Both the position numbers and the translations under genes were made by a program. A stretch of DNA of 64,000 nt, taken from NCBI GenBank assembly GCA_900472925.1, contig UCJU01000003.1, positions 269,685-333,684 on the forward strand, written 5' to 3'. This DNA comes from Hyphomicrobiales bacterium (lineage in GTDB: Bacteria > Pseudomonadota > Alphaproteobacteria > Rhizobiales > Rhizobiaceae). This document shows, piece after piece, positions 55,108 through 64,000 of the stretch. The notes beneath the pieces are model-generated. The model saw only the letters and a list, made by a program, of their open reading frames with translations. It was not told where the DNA came from and ran no database searches. Every line of letters begins with the position of its first letter. Position 1 is the stretch's first letter.

Positions 55108-56322
55108 ATGACAAAGATCAAGGTAGCCAATCCGGTCGTCGATCTCGACGGCGACGAAATGACCCGTATCATCTGGCAGCTCATCAAGGACAAGCTGATC
55201 CTGCCATACCTCGATCTCGATATCGAATATTACGATCTTTCGGTTGAAAACCGCGATGCTACTGGCGACCAGGTAACCGTCGATGCGGCACACGCCATCA
55301 AAAAGCACGGTGTTGGCATCAAATGCGCGACGATCACGCCAGACGAAGATCGCGTCAAGGAATTCAACCTCAAGCAGATGTGGAAGAGCCCGAACGGCAC
55401 GATCCGCAACATTCTCGGCGGCGTGATTTTCCGTGAGCCAATCATCTGCAAAAACGTGCCACGCCTCGTTCCAGGCTGGACAAAGCCAATCGTTGTCGGT
55501 CGTCATGCTTTCGGTGACCAGTACAAGGCAACTGATTTCAAGTTCCCAGGCAAGGGCAAGCTGTCCATCAAGTTCGTTGGTGAAGACGGTCAGGTTATCG
55601 AGAAGGACGTGTTCGACGCACCCGGCGCTGGCGTTGCCATGGCAATGTACAACCTGGATGAGTCGATCCGCGAATTCGCACGCGCATCCATGAACTATGG
55701 CCTGATGCGCAAGTGGCCAGTGTACCTGTCCACCAAGAACACCATCCTCAAGGCTTACGATGGTCGCTTCAAGGATATCTTCGAAGAAATCTATCAGGCC
55801 GAATTCAAGGCGAAGTTCGACGAAGTCGGCATCACCTACGAACACCGCCTGATCGACGACATGGTTGCGTCCGCTCTGAAGTGGTCCGGCGGTTACGTCT
55901 GGGCGTGCAAGAACTACGACGGCGACGTGCAGTCTGATACGGTTGCGCAGGGCTTTGGCTCGCTTGGCCTGATGACCTCCGTTCTATTGTCGCCAGATGG
56001 TCGGACGGTTGAAGCAGAAGCCGCACACGGCACGGTCACGCGCCACTACCGTCAGCACCAGAAGGGCCAGGAAACCTCGACCAACTCCATCGCGTCGATC
56101 TTCGCCTGGAGCCGTGGCCTTGCCCACCGCGCCAAGCTGGACGACAATGCGGAACTGGCACGCTTCGCTTCCACACTGGAAACCGTCTGCGTCGACACCG
56201 TCGAAGCCGGTTACATGACCAAGGATCTGGCGCTCCTCATCGGCCCCGATCAGCCTTGGCTCTCCACAACGGCCTTCCTCGACAAGATCGATGAAAACCT
56301 CAAGAAGGCAATGGCTGCCTGA
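55108..56322 (+). CDS. icd: NADP-dependent isocitrate dehydrogenase, eukaryotic-like type
   Basis: This TCA-cycle enzyme oxidises isocitrate to 2-oxoglutarate and supplies NADPH. The 404-residue length and blocks [57 protein letters not shown] and [23 protein letters not shown] identify the homodimeric subfamily II shared with mitochondria and used by Rhizobiales. ATG 55108 has GTGAGGA upstream; the open frame runs 61 codons further without support. A clear terminator follows. Confidence 0.97.
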   Translation: MTKIKVANPVVDLDGDEMTRIIWQLIKDKLILPYLDLDIEYYDLSVENRDATGDQVTVDAAHAIKKHGVGIKCATITPDEDRVKEFNLKQMWKSPNGTIRNILGGVIFREPIICKNVPRLVPGWTKPIVVGRHAFGDQYKATDFKFPGKGKLSIKFVGEDGQVIEKDVFDAPGAGVAMAMYNLDESIREFARASMNYGLMRKWPVYLSTKNTILKAYDGRFKDIFEEIYQAEFKAKFDEVGITYEHRLIDDMVASALKWSGGYVWACKNYDGDVQSDTVAQGFGSLGLMTSVLLSPDGRTVEAEAAHGTVTRHYRQHQKGQETSTNSIASIFAWSRGLAHRAKLDDNAELARFASTLETVCVDTVEAGYMTKDLALLIGPDQPWLSTTAFLDKIDENLKKAMAA

Positions 56323-56349
56323 TTGGCACGCTTCATAGACTGTAACGAG

Positions 56350-56378
56350 AACCCGGCCTTTGCGCCGGGTTTTCTTTT
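56350..56378 (+). terminator. Intrinsic terminator after icd
   Basis: AACCCGGC (56350-56357) pairs with GCCGGGTT (56364-56371) and is followed by TTCTTTT, 28 bases after the stop codon. Confidence 0.88.
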
Positions 56379-56457
56379 GGCCGAATGGCTTCTGTCTTGA
56401 TTACGTCGTGGACGCGATGCAATTTCTGAAACCAGAAAATGAGAGGGAGATGACATC

Positions 56458-57087
56458 ATGACCGAACTGACATTCTATACCAATCCTATGTCGCGTGGCC
56501 GCATAGCGCGCTGGATGCTGGAAGAAGTAGGCGCGACCTACGAGACGCAATATCTTGGCTACGACAACGGTGGCATGAAGTCGCAAGCCTACAAGGCTAT
56601 CAACCCGATGGGTAAAGTACCCGCCATCAAACACGGCGACACAGTGGTGACGGAATGCGCAGCCATCTGCGCCTATCTGGCGGATGCATTCCCGCAAGCC
56701 AATCTGGCTCCGCCAGCGACAGATCGGGGCACCTATTATCGCTGGTTTTTCTATGCCGCGGGTCCGCTGGAAATGGCCGTGACCACGAAAGCCATGGGCT
56801 TTGAAATCGGTCCGGACAAGCAGCGCATGGCAGGCTGCGGCGCCTACTCCGATGTCATGGACACGTTGGAGTACGCACTTAACGCGAACCGCTACATAGC
56901 CGGAGATCGTTTCACCGCCGCTGACGTCTATATCGGCTCACAAATCACGTGGGGCTTGCGTTTCGGCTCGATCGAAAAGCGCCAGCGCTTTGTGGATTAT
57001 CTTGCCGATGTCCAGGATCGTCCCGCCTATAAACGCGCCGCGCAGATGGATGACGACGCGGTGAAGGCACAGCAGGCGGCGGGTTGA
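56458..57087 (+). CDS. Glutathione S-transferase family protein
   Basis: The 209-residue cytosolic protein has the thioredoxin-like N-domain (MTELTFYTNPMSRGRIARWMLEE; MGKVPAIKHGDTVVTECAAICAYLA with the cis-Pro and the ESxAI-type motif) and an all-helical C-domain with GDRFTAADVYIGSQI. The substrate is unknown. GAGGGAG precedes the ATG. It is convergent with alaS, and a palindromic repeat lies between them. Confidence 0.9.
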   Translation: MTELTFYTNPMSRGRIARWMLEEVGATYETQYLGYDNGGMKSQAYKAINPMGKVPAIKHGDTVVTECAAICAYLADAFPQANLAPPATDRGTYYRWFFYAAGPLEMAVTTKAMGFEIGPDKQRMAGCGAYSDVMDTLEYALNANRYIAGDRFTAADVYIGSQITWGLRFGSIEKRQRFVDYLADVQDRPAYKRAAQMDDDAVKAQQAAG

Positions 57088-57144
57088 TCCGTCATGATCG
57101 GGCGGCATGCAATAGTTTGGCTATGACCGAAGTATGACTATCCA

Positions 57145-57230
57145 TCTTCACCCTCGGGCTTGTCCCGAGGGTCTAACCACATTTTACTCGTGGTTCATTA
57201 GATCCTCGGCACAAGGCCGAGGATGAAGGA
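57145..57230. repeat. RIME-like rhizobial palindromic element
   Basis: Three consecutive hairpins are visible: ACCCTCGGG / CCCGAGGGT (57150-57158, 57164-57172), AACCAC / GTGGTT (57175-57180, 57190-57195), and ATCCTCGGC / GCCGAGGAT (57202-57210, 57216-57224). The ends CTTCA and TGAAG are also complementary, so the whole unit could fold as a multi-branched cruciform. This is the look of the RIME-type intergenic repeats described in rhizobia. It lies between the converging gst and alaS genes and may end or protect both mRNAs. Confidence 0.75.
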
Positions 57231-57269
57231 CTACGTCTCCCAAACGGAAGACGCCTACCCTCAGTTCGC

Positions 57270-59933
57270 TCAGCCGGCCAAAGCCACCGCAACGGCTTCA
57301 ATCGCCGCATCGGCCTTGTCACCGTCAGGGCCACCGGCCTGCGCCATGTCCGGGCGACCGCCGCCGCCTTTGCCGCCGAGAGCCGCAGATGCGGTCCGGA
57401 CCAGATCAACCGCACTGAAACGCGCCGTCAGGTCTTCCGTTACGCCGGCCACGGCGCTCGCCTTACCGTCTTCGGATACGGCAATCAGCAATACGACGCC
57501 GGAACCGAGGCTGGTCTTGGCATCATCCGCAAGGCTCTTGAGGTCTTTGGCGTCGATGCCGGACAGAGACTTGGCAAGGAACTTCACGCCGCCGATCTCC
57601 TTGACGTCGCCAGCAGAACCCTCAGACGAGGCGCCGCCCATGGCCAGCTTGCGACGGGCGTCGGCGAGTTCACGCTCCATCTTCTTGCGTTCATCCATCA
57701 GGCTTTCAACGCGGCTCAAGACTTCCGCTGGCTGAACCTTCAGCGATGCTGCCAGCGCTTTTACGCGCTCATCCTGCTCGGCAAGGTAGGCCAGAGCGCC
57801 CGCGCCGGTGACTGCCTCGATACGGCGCACGCCTGCACTCACAGCGCTATCGCCGAGAACACGTACGAGACCGATCTGGCCCGTTGCCGCGACATGGGTG
57901 CCGCCGCAAAGCTCGACCGAGTAAGGACGGTTGGCCTTGGCACCATGAATGCCCGTGCCCATCGATACAACGCGAACTTCATCGCCATACTTTTCACCAA
58001 ACAGCGCCATGGCACCTTCAGCGATGGCATCATCGACGCTCATCAGGCGCGTGACGACGGGCGAGTTCTGCAAGATGATTTCGTTTGCCATGTCCTCGAC
58101 GATCTTCAACTCTTCCGCCGACATGGGCTTGGGGTGAGAGACGTCGAAGCGCAGACGCTCGGGAGCAACCAGCGAACCCTTCTGGGCCACATGGGTGCCG
58201 AGAACTTCGCGCAGCGCTTCATGCAGCAGATGGGTGGCCGAATGATTGGCGCGCAGGCGTGAGCGCCGATCATGATCAACGGTCAACTGAACTTCATCAC
58301 CAACCCTGATGCCACCCTTGGCCACAGTGCCGATATGCACGAAGAGGCCCTCGCCCTTCTTATGGGTGTCAGACACCGTAAAGCTGCCGTCGTCGGAAGC
58401 GATGATACCGGTATCGCCCACCTGGCCACCGGACTCACCGTAAAACGGCGTCTGGTTGACGACGATCTGTACGTTTTCACCGTCAGTGGCACTGTCCACC
58501 GATTTACCATCCTTGACGATCGCCTGAACAACCGCTTCCGCCGTCTCGGTATCGTAACCGAGAAATTCGGTCGCGCCGTGCTTTTCCTTGAGCTCGAACC
58601 ATACGGTTTCTGTCGCCTTGTCACCGGAGCCGGTCCAGTGCGAGCGGGCCTCGGCCTTCTGGCGCTCCATCGCGTCGGTGAAGCCAGCCACATCCACGCC
58701 GATCTCACGGGCGCGAAGAGCATCCTGCGTCAGATCGAGCGGGAAGCCGTAGGTGTCGTGAAGCTTGAACGCCGTTTCACCATCCAGCATATCGCCCTTG
58801 TGGAGCGTGGATGTCGCATCCGACAGCAGGGTCAGACCGCGGGCGAGCGTCTTGCGGAAGCGGGTTTCCTCAAGCTTCAACGTCTCGGAAATCAGTGCTT
58901 CGGCACGCACGAGTTCAGGATAGGCGCGGCCCATCTGCTGCACGAGCGCTGGCAACAGCTTCCAAATCAGAGGCTCGCGCGAACCAAGCAATTCGGCATG
59001 ACGCATGGCGCGGCGCATGATGCGGCGCAGAACGTAGCCGCGGCCTTCATTGGACGGCAGAACACCATCGGCGATCAGAAAGGCCGAAGAGCGCAGATGG
59101 TCAGCAATGATGCGATGGCTTGCGCGGTTTTCACCTTCTGCCGGAACGCCGGTTGCCTCGACGGAGGCAGCAATCAATGCGCGGAACAGATCGGTATCGT
59201 AGTTGTCGTGCTTGCCCTGAAGCAGCGCTGAAATACGCTCGAGACCCATGCCGGTATCGATGGACGGGCGCGGCAGATCGATGCGCTGATCCTTCGTGAC
59301 CTGCTCATACTGCATGAAGACGAGGTTCCAGATTTCGATAAACCGGTCACCGTCTTCGTCGGCAGAGCCGGGAGGGCCGCCCCAGATGTGATCGCCGTGG
59401 TCATAGAAGATTTCCGAGCAGGGACCGCATGGGCCGGTATCGCCCATTGCCCAGAAATTGTCGCTGGTCGGAATGCGGATGATACGGTCATCGGAGAAGC
59501 CTGCGATCTTCTTCCACAGGTTAAAGGCTTCGTCGTCGGTGTGATAGACCGTCACCAGCAGCCGGTTCTTGTCGATGCCGAATTCCTTGGTGATCAGGTT
59601 CCATGCGTGAGTGATCGCCTCTTCCTTGAAGTAATCTCCAAAGGAAAAATTGCCGAGCATTTCAAAGAAGGTGTGGTGCCGTGCGGTATAGCCGACATTA
59701 TCCAAGTCGTTATGCTTGCCACCGGCGCGAACGCATTTTTGCGAGGATGCGGCCGTTGAGTAAGGGCGGCTTTCAAGACCGGTGAAAACGTTCTTGAACT
59801 GCACCATACCCGCATTGGTGAACATCAATGTCGGATCATTGCGCGGCACCAGAGGGCTGGAAGGCACGATCTCGTGACCGTTCTTCTTGAAGTAGTCGAG
59901 GAAGGTCGACCGGATCTCGTTTACACCGCTCAT
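57270..59933 (-). CDS. alaS: Alanyl-tRNA synthetase
   Basis: This class II synthetase charges tRNA-Ala. The 887-residue product starts [47 protein letters not shown], has the editing-site zinc residues [12 protein letters not shown] and CGGTHV, and a C-terminal DHHA1 domain ending [12 protein letters not shown]. It follows recA by 193 bases with a terminator-like hairpin between them, the usual gene order in Rhizobiales. Confidence 0.97.
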   Translation of the reverse strand: MSGVNEIRSTFLDYFKKNGHEIVPSSPLVPRNDPTLMFTNAGMVQFKNVFTGLESRPYSTAASSQKCVRAGGKHNDLDNVGYTARHHTFFEMLGNFSFGDYFKEEAITHAWNLITKEFGIDKNRLLVTVYHTDDEAFNLWKKIAGFSDDRIIRIPTSDNFWAMGDTGPCGPCSEIFYDHGDHIWGGPPGSADEDGDRFIEIWNLVFMQYEQVTKDQRIDLPRPSIDTGMGLERISALLQGKHDNYDTDLFRALIAASVEATGVPAEGENRASHRIIADHLRSSAFLIADGVLPSNEGRGYVLRRIMRRAMRHAELLGSREPLIWKLLPALVQQMGRAYPELVRAEALISETLKLEETRFRKTLARGLTLLSDATSTLHKGDMLDGETAFKLHDTYGFPLDLTQDALRAREIGVDVAGFTDAMERQKAEARSHWTGSGDKATETVWFELKEKHGATEFLGYDTETAEAVVQAIVKDGKSVDSATDGENVQIVVNQTPFYGESGGQVGDTGIIASDDGSFTVSDTHKKGEGLFVHIGTVAKGGIRVGDEVQLTVDHDRRSRLRANHSATHLLHEALREVLGTHVAQKGSLVAPERLRFDVSHPKPMSAEELKIVEDMANEIILQNSPVVTRLMSVDDAIAEGAMALFGEKYGDEVRVVSMGTGIHGAKANRPYSVELCGGTHVAATGQIGLVRVLGDSAVSAGVRRIEAVTGAGALAYLAEQDERVKALAASLKVQPAEVLSRVESLMDERKKMERELADARRKLAMGGASSEGSAGDVKEIGGVKFLAKSLSGIDAKDLKSLADDAKTSLGSGVVLLIAVSEDGKASAVAGVTEDLTARFSAVDLVRTASAALGGKGGGGRPDMAQAGGPDGDKADAAIEAVAVALAG

Positions 59934-60044
59934 AAGAAGTCCTTCATTTCCACGCGATCACGCGGCCATAGCATAAAAAACACTGGCTTTTATCGCTCAC
60001 CACCCCGACTGTCCAGCCAGAGAGGACAGGGTTACAACACAAAT

Positions 60045-60075
60045 AAAGGCCGCGCGACACAATCGCACGACCTTT
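60045..60075 (-). terminator. Terminator-like hairpin after recA
   Basis: On the minus strand AAAGGTCGTGCG pairs along all 12 positions (two wobble pairs) with CGCGCGGCCTTT, followed by ATTTGTG. The T-tract is short, so termination may be partial and alaS might receive some readthrough. Confidence 0.65.
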
Positions 60076-60126
60076 GAATCTTCAAACGCTCAAATATTGC
60101 CTGACGTCACGTCCGGCAAAGCCCGA

Positions 60127-61215
60127 TCATGCGTCGGGATCAACGCCATCGGCGTCAGCCTCAGGTCCACCGTTCTGAAGGAACTTTTCTGCAATCAGCC
60201 CGGCGTTCTGGCGCAGTGCCAATTCGATCTCTTCCGCCACGGCTGGATTTTCCTTGAGGAACGTCTTTGCGTTTTCACGTCCCTGCCCCAGACGCTGGCT
60301 CTTATAGGAGAACCATGCACCTGCCTTTTCAACCAGGCCGGCTTTCACACCGAGGTCCACAAGCTCACCGGTCTTGGAAACGCCTTCGCCATACATGATG
60401 TCGAATTCGACCTGCTTGAAAGGAGGCGCCATCTTGTTCTTGACGACCTTGACGCGTGTCTGGTTACCGACAACTTCTTCGCGGTCCTTGACAGCACCGA
60501 CGCGGCGGATGTCGAGACGAACAGATGCGTAAAACTTCAGAGCGTTGCCGCCTGTCGTCACTTCCGGCGAACCGTAGGAGATGCCGATTTTCATGCGGAT
60601 CTGGTTGATGAAGATGACCATGGTCTTCGATTTGGAAATCGAAGCCGTCAGCTTGCGCAGCGCCTGGCTCATCAAACGAGCCTGAAGACCCGGAAGGCTG
60701 TCGCCCATTTCGCCTTCGATTTCCGCACGCGGCGTCAAGGCCGCAACGGAGTCGATGACGAGAACATCCACAGCACCGGAACGAACAAGCGTGTCGGTGA
60801 TCTCGAGCGCCTGTTCACCCGTATCAGGCTGAGAAATCAAAAGGTTGTGCAGGTCGACACCGAGCTTGCGAGCATAAACCGGATCAAGCGCATGCTCGGC
60901 ATCCACGAAGGCGCAAATGCCGCCTTTTTTCTGTGCTTCCGCAATGGTCTGCAACGCAAGCGTTGTCTTACCAGAGCTTTCCGGTCCATAAATTTCAATG
61001 ATACGGCCCTTGGGCAGACCGCCAATACCAAGTGCGACATCCAAGCTGAGCGACCCTGTCGAAACGGTCTCGACCTCGACGATACTTTCATTGGAACCGA
61101 GCTTCATGATCGATCCCTTGCCGAACGAACGCTCGATCTGGGAAAGCGCCGCTTCCAGTGCTTTGCTTTTATCCACTGCTTTGTCCTCTACAAGACGCAA
61201 AGAATTTTGTGCCAT
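60127..61215 (-). CDS. recA: Recombinase RecA
   Basis: RecA drives homologous recombination and promotes LexA self-cleavage. The 362-residue product has Walker A GPESSGKT at residues 77-84, [17 protein letters not shown], the DNA-binding loop region [36 protein letters not shown], and an acidic C-terminus ending [10 protein letters not shown] LexA-type box lies between plausible -35 and -10 elements upstream, so SOS control is expected. Confidence 0.98.
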   Translation of the reverse strand: MAQNSLRLVEDKAVDKSKALEAALSQIERSFGKGSIMKLGSNESIVEVETVSTGSLSLDVALGIGGLPKGRIIEIYGPESSGKTTLALQTIAEAQKKGGICAFVDAEHALDPVYARKLGVDLHNLLISQPDTGEQALEITDTLVRSGAVDVLVIDSVAALTPRAEIEGEMGDSLPGLQARLMSQALRKLTASISKSKTMVIFINQIRMKIGISYGSPEVTTGGNALKFYASVRLDIRRVGAVKDREEVVGNQTRVKVVKNKMAPPFKQVEFDIMYGEGVSKTGELVDLGVKAGLVEKAGAWFSYKSQRLGQGRENAKTFLKENPAVAEEIELALRQNAGLIAEKFLQNGGPEADADGVDPDA

Positions 61216-61276
61216 CTGGAAACCACCTTTAGGTTATTGAAGCCGCACAGGCAATGAAGCTCTCGATGACCGTTTT

Positions 61277-61291
61277 GTACTTTATTTGTTC
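61277..61291 (-). promoter_or_regulatory. LexA (SOS) box upstream of recA
   Basis: The plus strand reads GTAC-N7-GTTC, one mismatch from the alphaproteobacterial LexA consensus GTTC-N7-GTTC. It lies 62 bases upstream of the recA start, within a minus-strand promoter-like pair TTGTGA-N17-TACAAA. Confidence 0.72.
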
Positions 61292-61344
61292 TCATGTCAC
61301 AAGCCGCTATCATCATATTGAAAACAAATATGGATAAGTCCTTT

Positions 61345-61359
61345 GTTCTACTTTTGTTT
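61345..61359. promoter_or_regulatory. Possible second LexA-type box in the recA-psuK region
   Basis: The plus strand reads GTTC-N7-GTTT, again one mismatch from consensus, 54 bases from the first box. It could strengthen recA repression or influence the divergent psuK gene, but a T-rich context makes chance likely. Confidence 0.3.
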
Positions 61360-61461
61360 TTCTTTTCATCCGTTGGAAAAAATGGCTGATACGGAACGGT
61401 TTTCAACAGCAGAGATGCACGAATCGGAATGCCTTCTACCGATCCAGAGAGGAAGTTTGAC

Positions 61462-62400
61462 GTGAATAAAATACTTGTTCTGGGCGGTGCGCACATTGAC
61501 CGGCGAGGCATGATCGAGGCGGAAACAGTCGCAGGCGCCAGCAATCCCGGGTCATGGATGGAAGAGGCAGGGGGCGGTGGTTTCAACGCAGCACGTAATC
61601 TTTCGCACCTCGGCTTCAGGGTGAGGATCATCGCTCCGCGCGGAGGCGATTCCAATGGCGAAACCGTTGCTGCCGCCGCACGCGAGGCTGGCGTGGAGGA
61701 TACTCCTTTTACATTTCTGGACCGCAGCACGCCGAGCTATACGGCCATTCTGGAGCGCGACGGAAATCTCGTCATCGCCATAGCGGACATGGACCTCTAC
61801 ACGTTGTTCACGCCGCGCCGTCTGCGTGTGCGGGCCGTGCGCGAAGCGATCATGGCGAGCGACATGATTCTGTGCGACGCGAACCTGCCGGAAGATACGC
61901 TGCGCGCGATCGGCGTTGCCGCACGTATTTGCGAAAAGACGCTGGCGGCCATTGCCATATCCCCGGCCAAAGCCGTGAGGCTGAAGGCTGCCCTGCCCGA
62001 TGTCCACATGATGTTCATGAACGAAGCGGAGGCGCGCGCGCTGACAGGCACAGAGGTGAACCATGTGAGAGAGTGGCCGACGCATCTCAGAGCACTGGGT
62101 CTGCGCGGTGGCGTCATTACCAGCGGCGCCCGGCATGTCGTCGCGTTCTCAGAGAAGGAAACAGCCATTCTCCACCCGCCGCTCATCGAAGACGTTCAGG
62201 ACGTGACGGGCGCTGGTGATGCGATGGCGTCAGGTTATCTGGCTGCGATGGCAGACGGCAAATCGATTGGTGAGGCTTTGCGGCATGGAGCCGCTGCGGC
62301 CGCCATCACCGTGCAATCTCCCTACGCTACCGCGACGGAACTTACAGGTGAAACATTGAACGCCATGCTGGCCCTTGTGCCACCGGCCGAAATGTTGTGA
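61462..62400 (+). CDS. psuK: Pseudouridine kinase (PfkB family)
   Basis: The 312-residue PfkB-family kinase would phosphorylate pseudouridine to pseudouridine 5'-phosphate. It has GGAHIDRRGMIEAETVAGASNPG at the start, a GGGGFNAARNLSHLG substrate loop, and the signature DVTGAGDAMASGYLAAM with the catalytic Asp. The gene is followed 31 bases later by psuG, which fixes the substrate better than sequence alone. GTG 61462 has AGGAAG upstream; ATG 61429 adds 11 residues and lacks spacing. Confidence 0.88.
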   Translation: MNKILVLGGAHIDRRGMIEAETVAGASNPGSWMEEAGGGGFNAARNLSHLGFRVRIIAPRGGDSNGETVAAAAREAGVEDTPFTFLDRSTPSYTAILERDGNLVIAIADMDLYTLFTPRRLRVRAVREAIMASDMILCDANLPEDTLRAIGVAARICEKTLAAIAISPAKAVRLKAALPDVHMMFMNEAEARALTGTEVNHVREWPTHLRALGLRGGVITSGARHVVAFSEKETAILHPPLIEDVQDVTGAGDAMASGYLAAMADGKSIGEALRHGAAAAAITVQSPYATATELTGETLNAMLALVPPAEML

Positions 62401-62431
62401 AGAGATCGTTTAAATAAACTCGGATAAGACA

Positions 62432-63355
62432 ATGACAAAACCAAAGCCCGCGCCTCTGCCCATCGCCTATTCTCAGGAGGTTGCCGCCGCAAAACAGCGC
62501 GGCGCGCCGATTGTTGCGCTGGAATCCACCATCATTACCCATGGCATGCCGTATCCGGGTAACATCCAGATGGCTGAAGCTGTCGAGCAGATCATCCGTG
62601 ATCAGGGTGCCGTTCCGGCGACCATCGCGGTTCTTCATGGTACGCTGCATATCGGGTTGGAGAAGCACGAACTCGAAACATTGGCGCAGACCACTGATGC
62701 GATGAAGGTATCGCGCGCCGATATCGCTTTTGCGATCGCCGAACGTCGCACCGGCGCAACGACCGTTGCTGCCACGATGATCGCTGCCGATTATGCCGAC
62801 ATCAAGGTCTTTGCGACAGGCGGTATCGGTGGTGTGCATCGCGGGGCAGAGGAAAGCTTCGATATTTCTGCGGATTTGACAGAGCTTGCCAGAACGGGCG
62901 TGATCGTTGTCTGCGCGGGCGCGAAAGCTATCCTCGATGTGCCCAAGACACTGGAAGTTCTGGAAACACAGGGCGTGCCTGTCGTCACCTTCGGCTCGAC
63001 GGAGTTTCCCGCATTCTGGTCGCGCGCTTCGGGTCTGAAAAGCCCGCTTTCTCTCAACAGCCCCGCTGCGATCGCAAACTTCCAGACGACCCGCGAACAG
63101 CTTGGCCTTGAAGGCGGGATGCTGATTGCCAACCCTGTGCCGGAGGAAGACGAAATTTCCAGCGAGGAAATGGAAATCTACATTCAGCGTGCACTGTCTC
63201 ATGCCGAAGAAGACGAGATCAGCGGCAAGCAGGTAACGCCCTATCTTCTGTCCAAGATATTCGAGATTACCGAAGGCCGAAGCCTTGAGACGAATATTGC
63301 GCTGGTGCGCAACAATGCGCGCTTGGCTGCAGAGATCGCGGTCGCGCTGGGCTAA
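62432..63355 (+). CDS. psuG: Pseudouridine-5'-phosphate glycosidase
   Basis: PsuG splits pseudouridine 5'-phosphate into uracil and ribose 5-phosphate. The 307-residue product shows the strongly conserved ALESTIITHGMPYPGN, KVSRADIAFAIAERRTGATTVAATM, FATGGIGGVHRGAEESFDISADLTELARTGV and EFPAFWSR. With psuK it forms a complete catabolic pair for pseudouridine from RNA turnover. A terminator follows. Confidence 0.95.
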   Translation: MTKPKPAPLPIAYSQEVAAAKQRGAPIVALESTIITHGMPYPGNIQMAEAVEQIIRDQGAVPATIAVLHGTLHIGLEKHELETLAQTTDAMKVSRADIAFAIAERRTGATTVAATMIAADYADIKVFATGGIGGVHRGAEESFDISADLTELARTGVIVVCAGAKAILDVPKTLEVLETQGVPVVTFGSTEFPAFWSRASGLKSPLSLNSPAAIANFQTTREQLGLEGGMLIANPVPEEDEISSEEMEIYIQRALSHAEEDEISGKQVTPYLLSKIFEITEGRSLETNIALVRNNARLAAEIAVALG

Positions 63356-63372
63356 GTCGCCAACACCATAAG

Positions 63373-63406
63373 AAAAGCCCGGAAACCTCACGGTTCCGGG
63401 CTTTTT
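63373..63406. terminator. Intrinsic terminator between psuG and the OmpA-family gene
   Basis: AAAAGCCCGGAA pairs with TTCCGGGCTTTT, with one bulged A and a TCAC loop, followed by five T on the plus strand. A-rich flanks allow use by both converging genes. Confidence 0.87.
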
Positions 63407-63424
63407 CGTGTTTAAGCGGTCAGT

Positions 63425-64000
63425 TTAGTTCTGCGCAACAGGCTTCACGAGCGACGTGATACGACGGATCGTAACGCGGCGATTTTCCTGCGAAGGGCCC
63501 AGCGTCTGAACTTTGAGGAAACGCTCGCCGTATCCTTGGGTCGTCAGGTTTTCCGGCGGAATACCATAGACATCAGTCATCACGTTAGCGACGGATGCAG
63601 CGCGCTCGTCAGACAGAACGAGGTTGCTTTCATCGTTGCCGACGGCATCGGTGTGGCCTTCGATGAGGAAGGTCTCCGCAGGATTGTTCTTCAACACCCT
63701 GTTGATGGCGTCAGCCACCTTGCGCAATGACTGTGCCTGGCTCATCGGAATTTCGGCACTGCCGGTCGCAAACGTAATCGTGTCGAGGTCGATACGGCGG
63801 ACCTTGTCGCGAATACGAGCGGAGTAGCGAACTTCGTCCATGGTGTAGACACGCTCGACTGGCTCCACCGGTGGCTGTTCCAGGAAGCGATAGTAATCGC
63901 GGTCTGGCTCGCTGGAGGTGTCGATGATGTAATCATCAACCGGGATGCGCAGACGCATCGGCGGCAGATCAAGGCCCGGGTCGCGATAGACATATTCACG
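63425..64000 (-). CDS. OmpA-family protein, C-terminal part (5' end outside the window)
   Basis: The last 191 residues are visible and the frame stays open to the window edge. They contain the OmpA-C peptidoglycan-binding domain: ITFATGSAEIPMSQAQSLRKVADAINRVLKNNP, LIEGHTDAVGNDESNLVLSDERAASVANVM and LTTQGYGERFLKV. An upstream Pro- and Asp-rich part (DDYIIDTSSEPDRDYYRF) precedes it. The domain links the outer membrane or a periplasmic protein to the cell wall; the N-terminal part needed to say more is missing. Confidence 0.88.
   Translation of the reverse strand, partial: REYVYRDPGLDLPPMRLRIPVDDYIIDTSSEPDRDYYRFLEQPPVEPVERVYTMDEVRYSARIRDKVRRIDLDTITFATGSAEIPMSQAQSLRKVADAINRVLKNNPAETFLIEGHTDAVGNDESNLVLSDERAASVANVMTDVYGIPPENLTTQGYGERFLKVQTLGPSQENRRVTIRRITSLVKPVAQN

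Noticed and set aside
1-64000. CRISPR array, prophage, insertion sequence, integrative element, or defence island
   Set aside because: No regularly spaced repeats, transposase, integrase or phage genes were found; gene content is core chromosomal throughout.

Overview
The window is a chromosomal stretch of an alphaproteobacterium of the Rhizobiales, most likely the Agrobacterium/Rhizobium group. The evidence is a PopZ-type polar organiser beside valS, an ExoR-type periplasmic regulator, the recA-alaS pair, a 404-residue eukaryotic-like NADP isocitrate dehydrogenase, a surE-pcm-nlpD cluster joined to tatABC and scpAB, a rhizobial palindromic element, and promoters of the alphaproteobacterial EcfG type. 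I cannot name the species. Almost all of the DNA is ordinary core genome: no prophage, insertion sequence, CRISPR array or plasmid-type region was seen.

Layout. 1-11.3 kb: a truncated YcbB-type L,D-transpeptidase, fumC, a GGDEF protein, a PNPOx-like protein, a Kef-type antiporter, and a molybdenum-cofactor group (DUF971 protein, moaA, an EamA transporter, mobA-mobB). 11.3-27 kb: a long minus-strand block for cell wall, division and information processing, read from high to low coordinates as dgt, argS, a 983-residue SPOR protein, nagZ, scpA, scpB, tatA, tatB, tatC, serS, surE, pcm, nlpD-like. 27-36 kb: an erpA-like gene, xth, exoR, a FadL-type porin, valS, popZ and a second PIMT-like gene. 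36-40 kb: a cluster of very small genes around tRNA-Cys, then a MoCF-domain protein and a universal stress protein. 40-47 kb: class II DAHP synthase, a LysR regulator, gor, a DUF2059 protein, rpiA, gph, rpsD. 47-57 kb: a TerC protein, a HerA-like ATPase, an EamA transporter, a broken LysE gene, GNAT, DUF1127, murI, trmJ-like, a secreted protein, icd, gst. 57-64 kb: a palindromic repeat, alaS, recA, the psuK-psuG pseudouridine pair and the end of an OmpA-family gene.

The most interesting part is 36.29-37.98 kb. Two perfect and one near-perfect EcfG (general stress sigma factor) promoter motifs stand in front of tiny genes: a 50-residue DUF3309 membrane protein, a 95-residue putative lipoprotein, and a 29-residue membrane peptide that forms a complete unit (promoter, strong Shine-Dalgarno, ORF, intrinsic terminator). 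A perfect FNR/FixK box precedes the universal stress protein gene about 1 kb further on. Other points worth attention are unlisted small ORFs with strong Shine-Dalgarno sequences (34 residues near DUF1127; 74 residues, rich in Trp and Phe, ahead of DAHP synthase), an NlpD-like protein that has lost its zinc ligands, two PIMT-family proteins that both lack the usual substrate motif, a GNRA-loop hairpin in the rpsD leader, and LexA-type boxes upstream of recA.

All functions are assigned by reading the translated sequence against remembered family motifs; no database search was possible.
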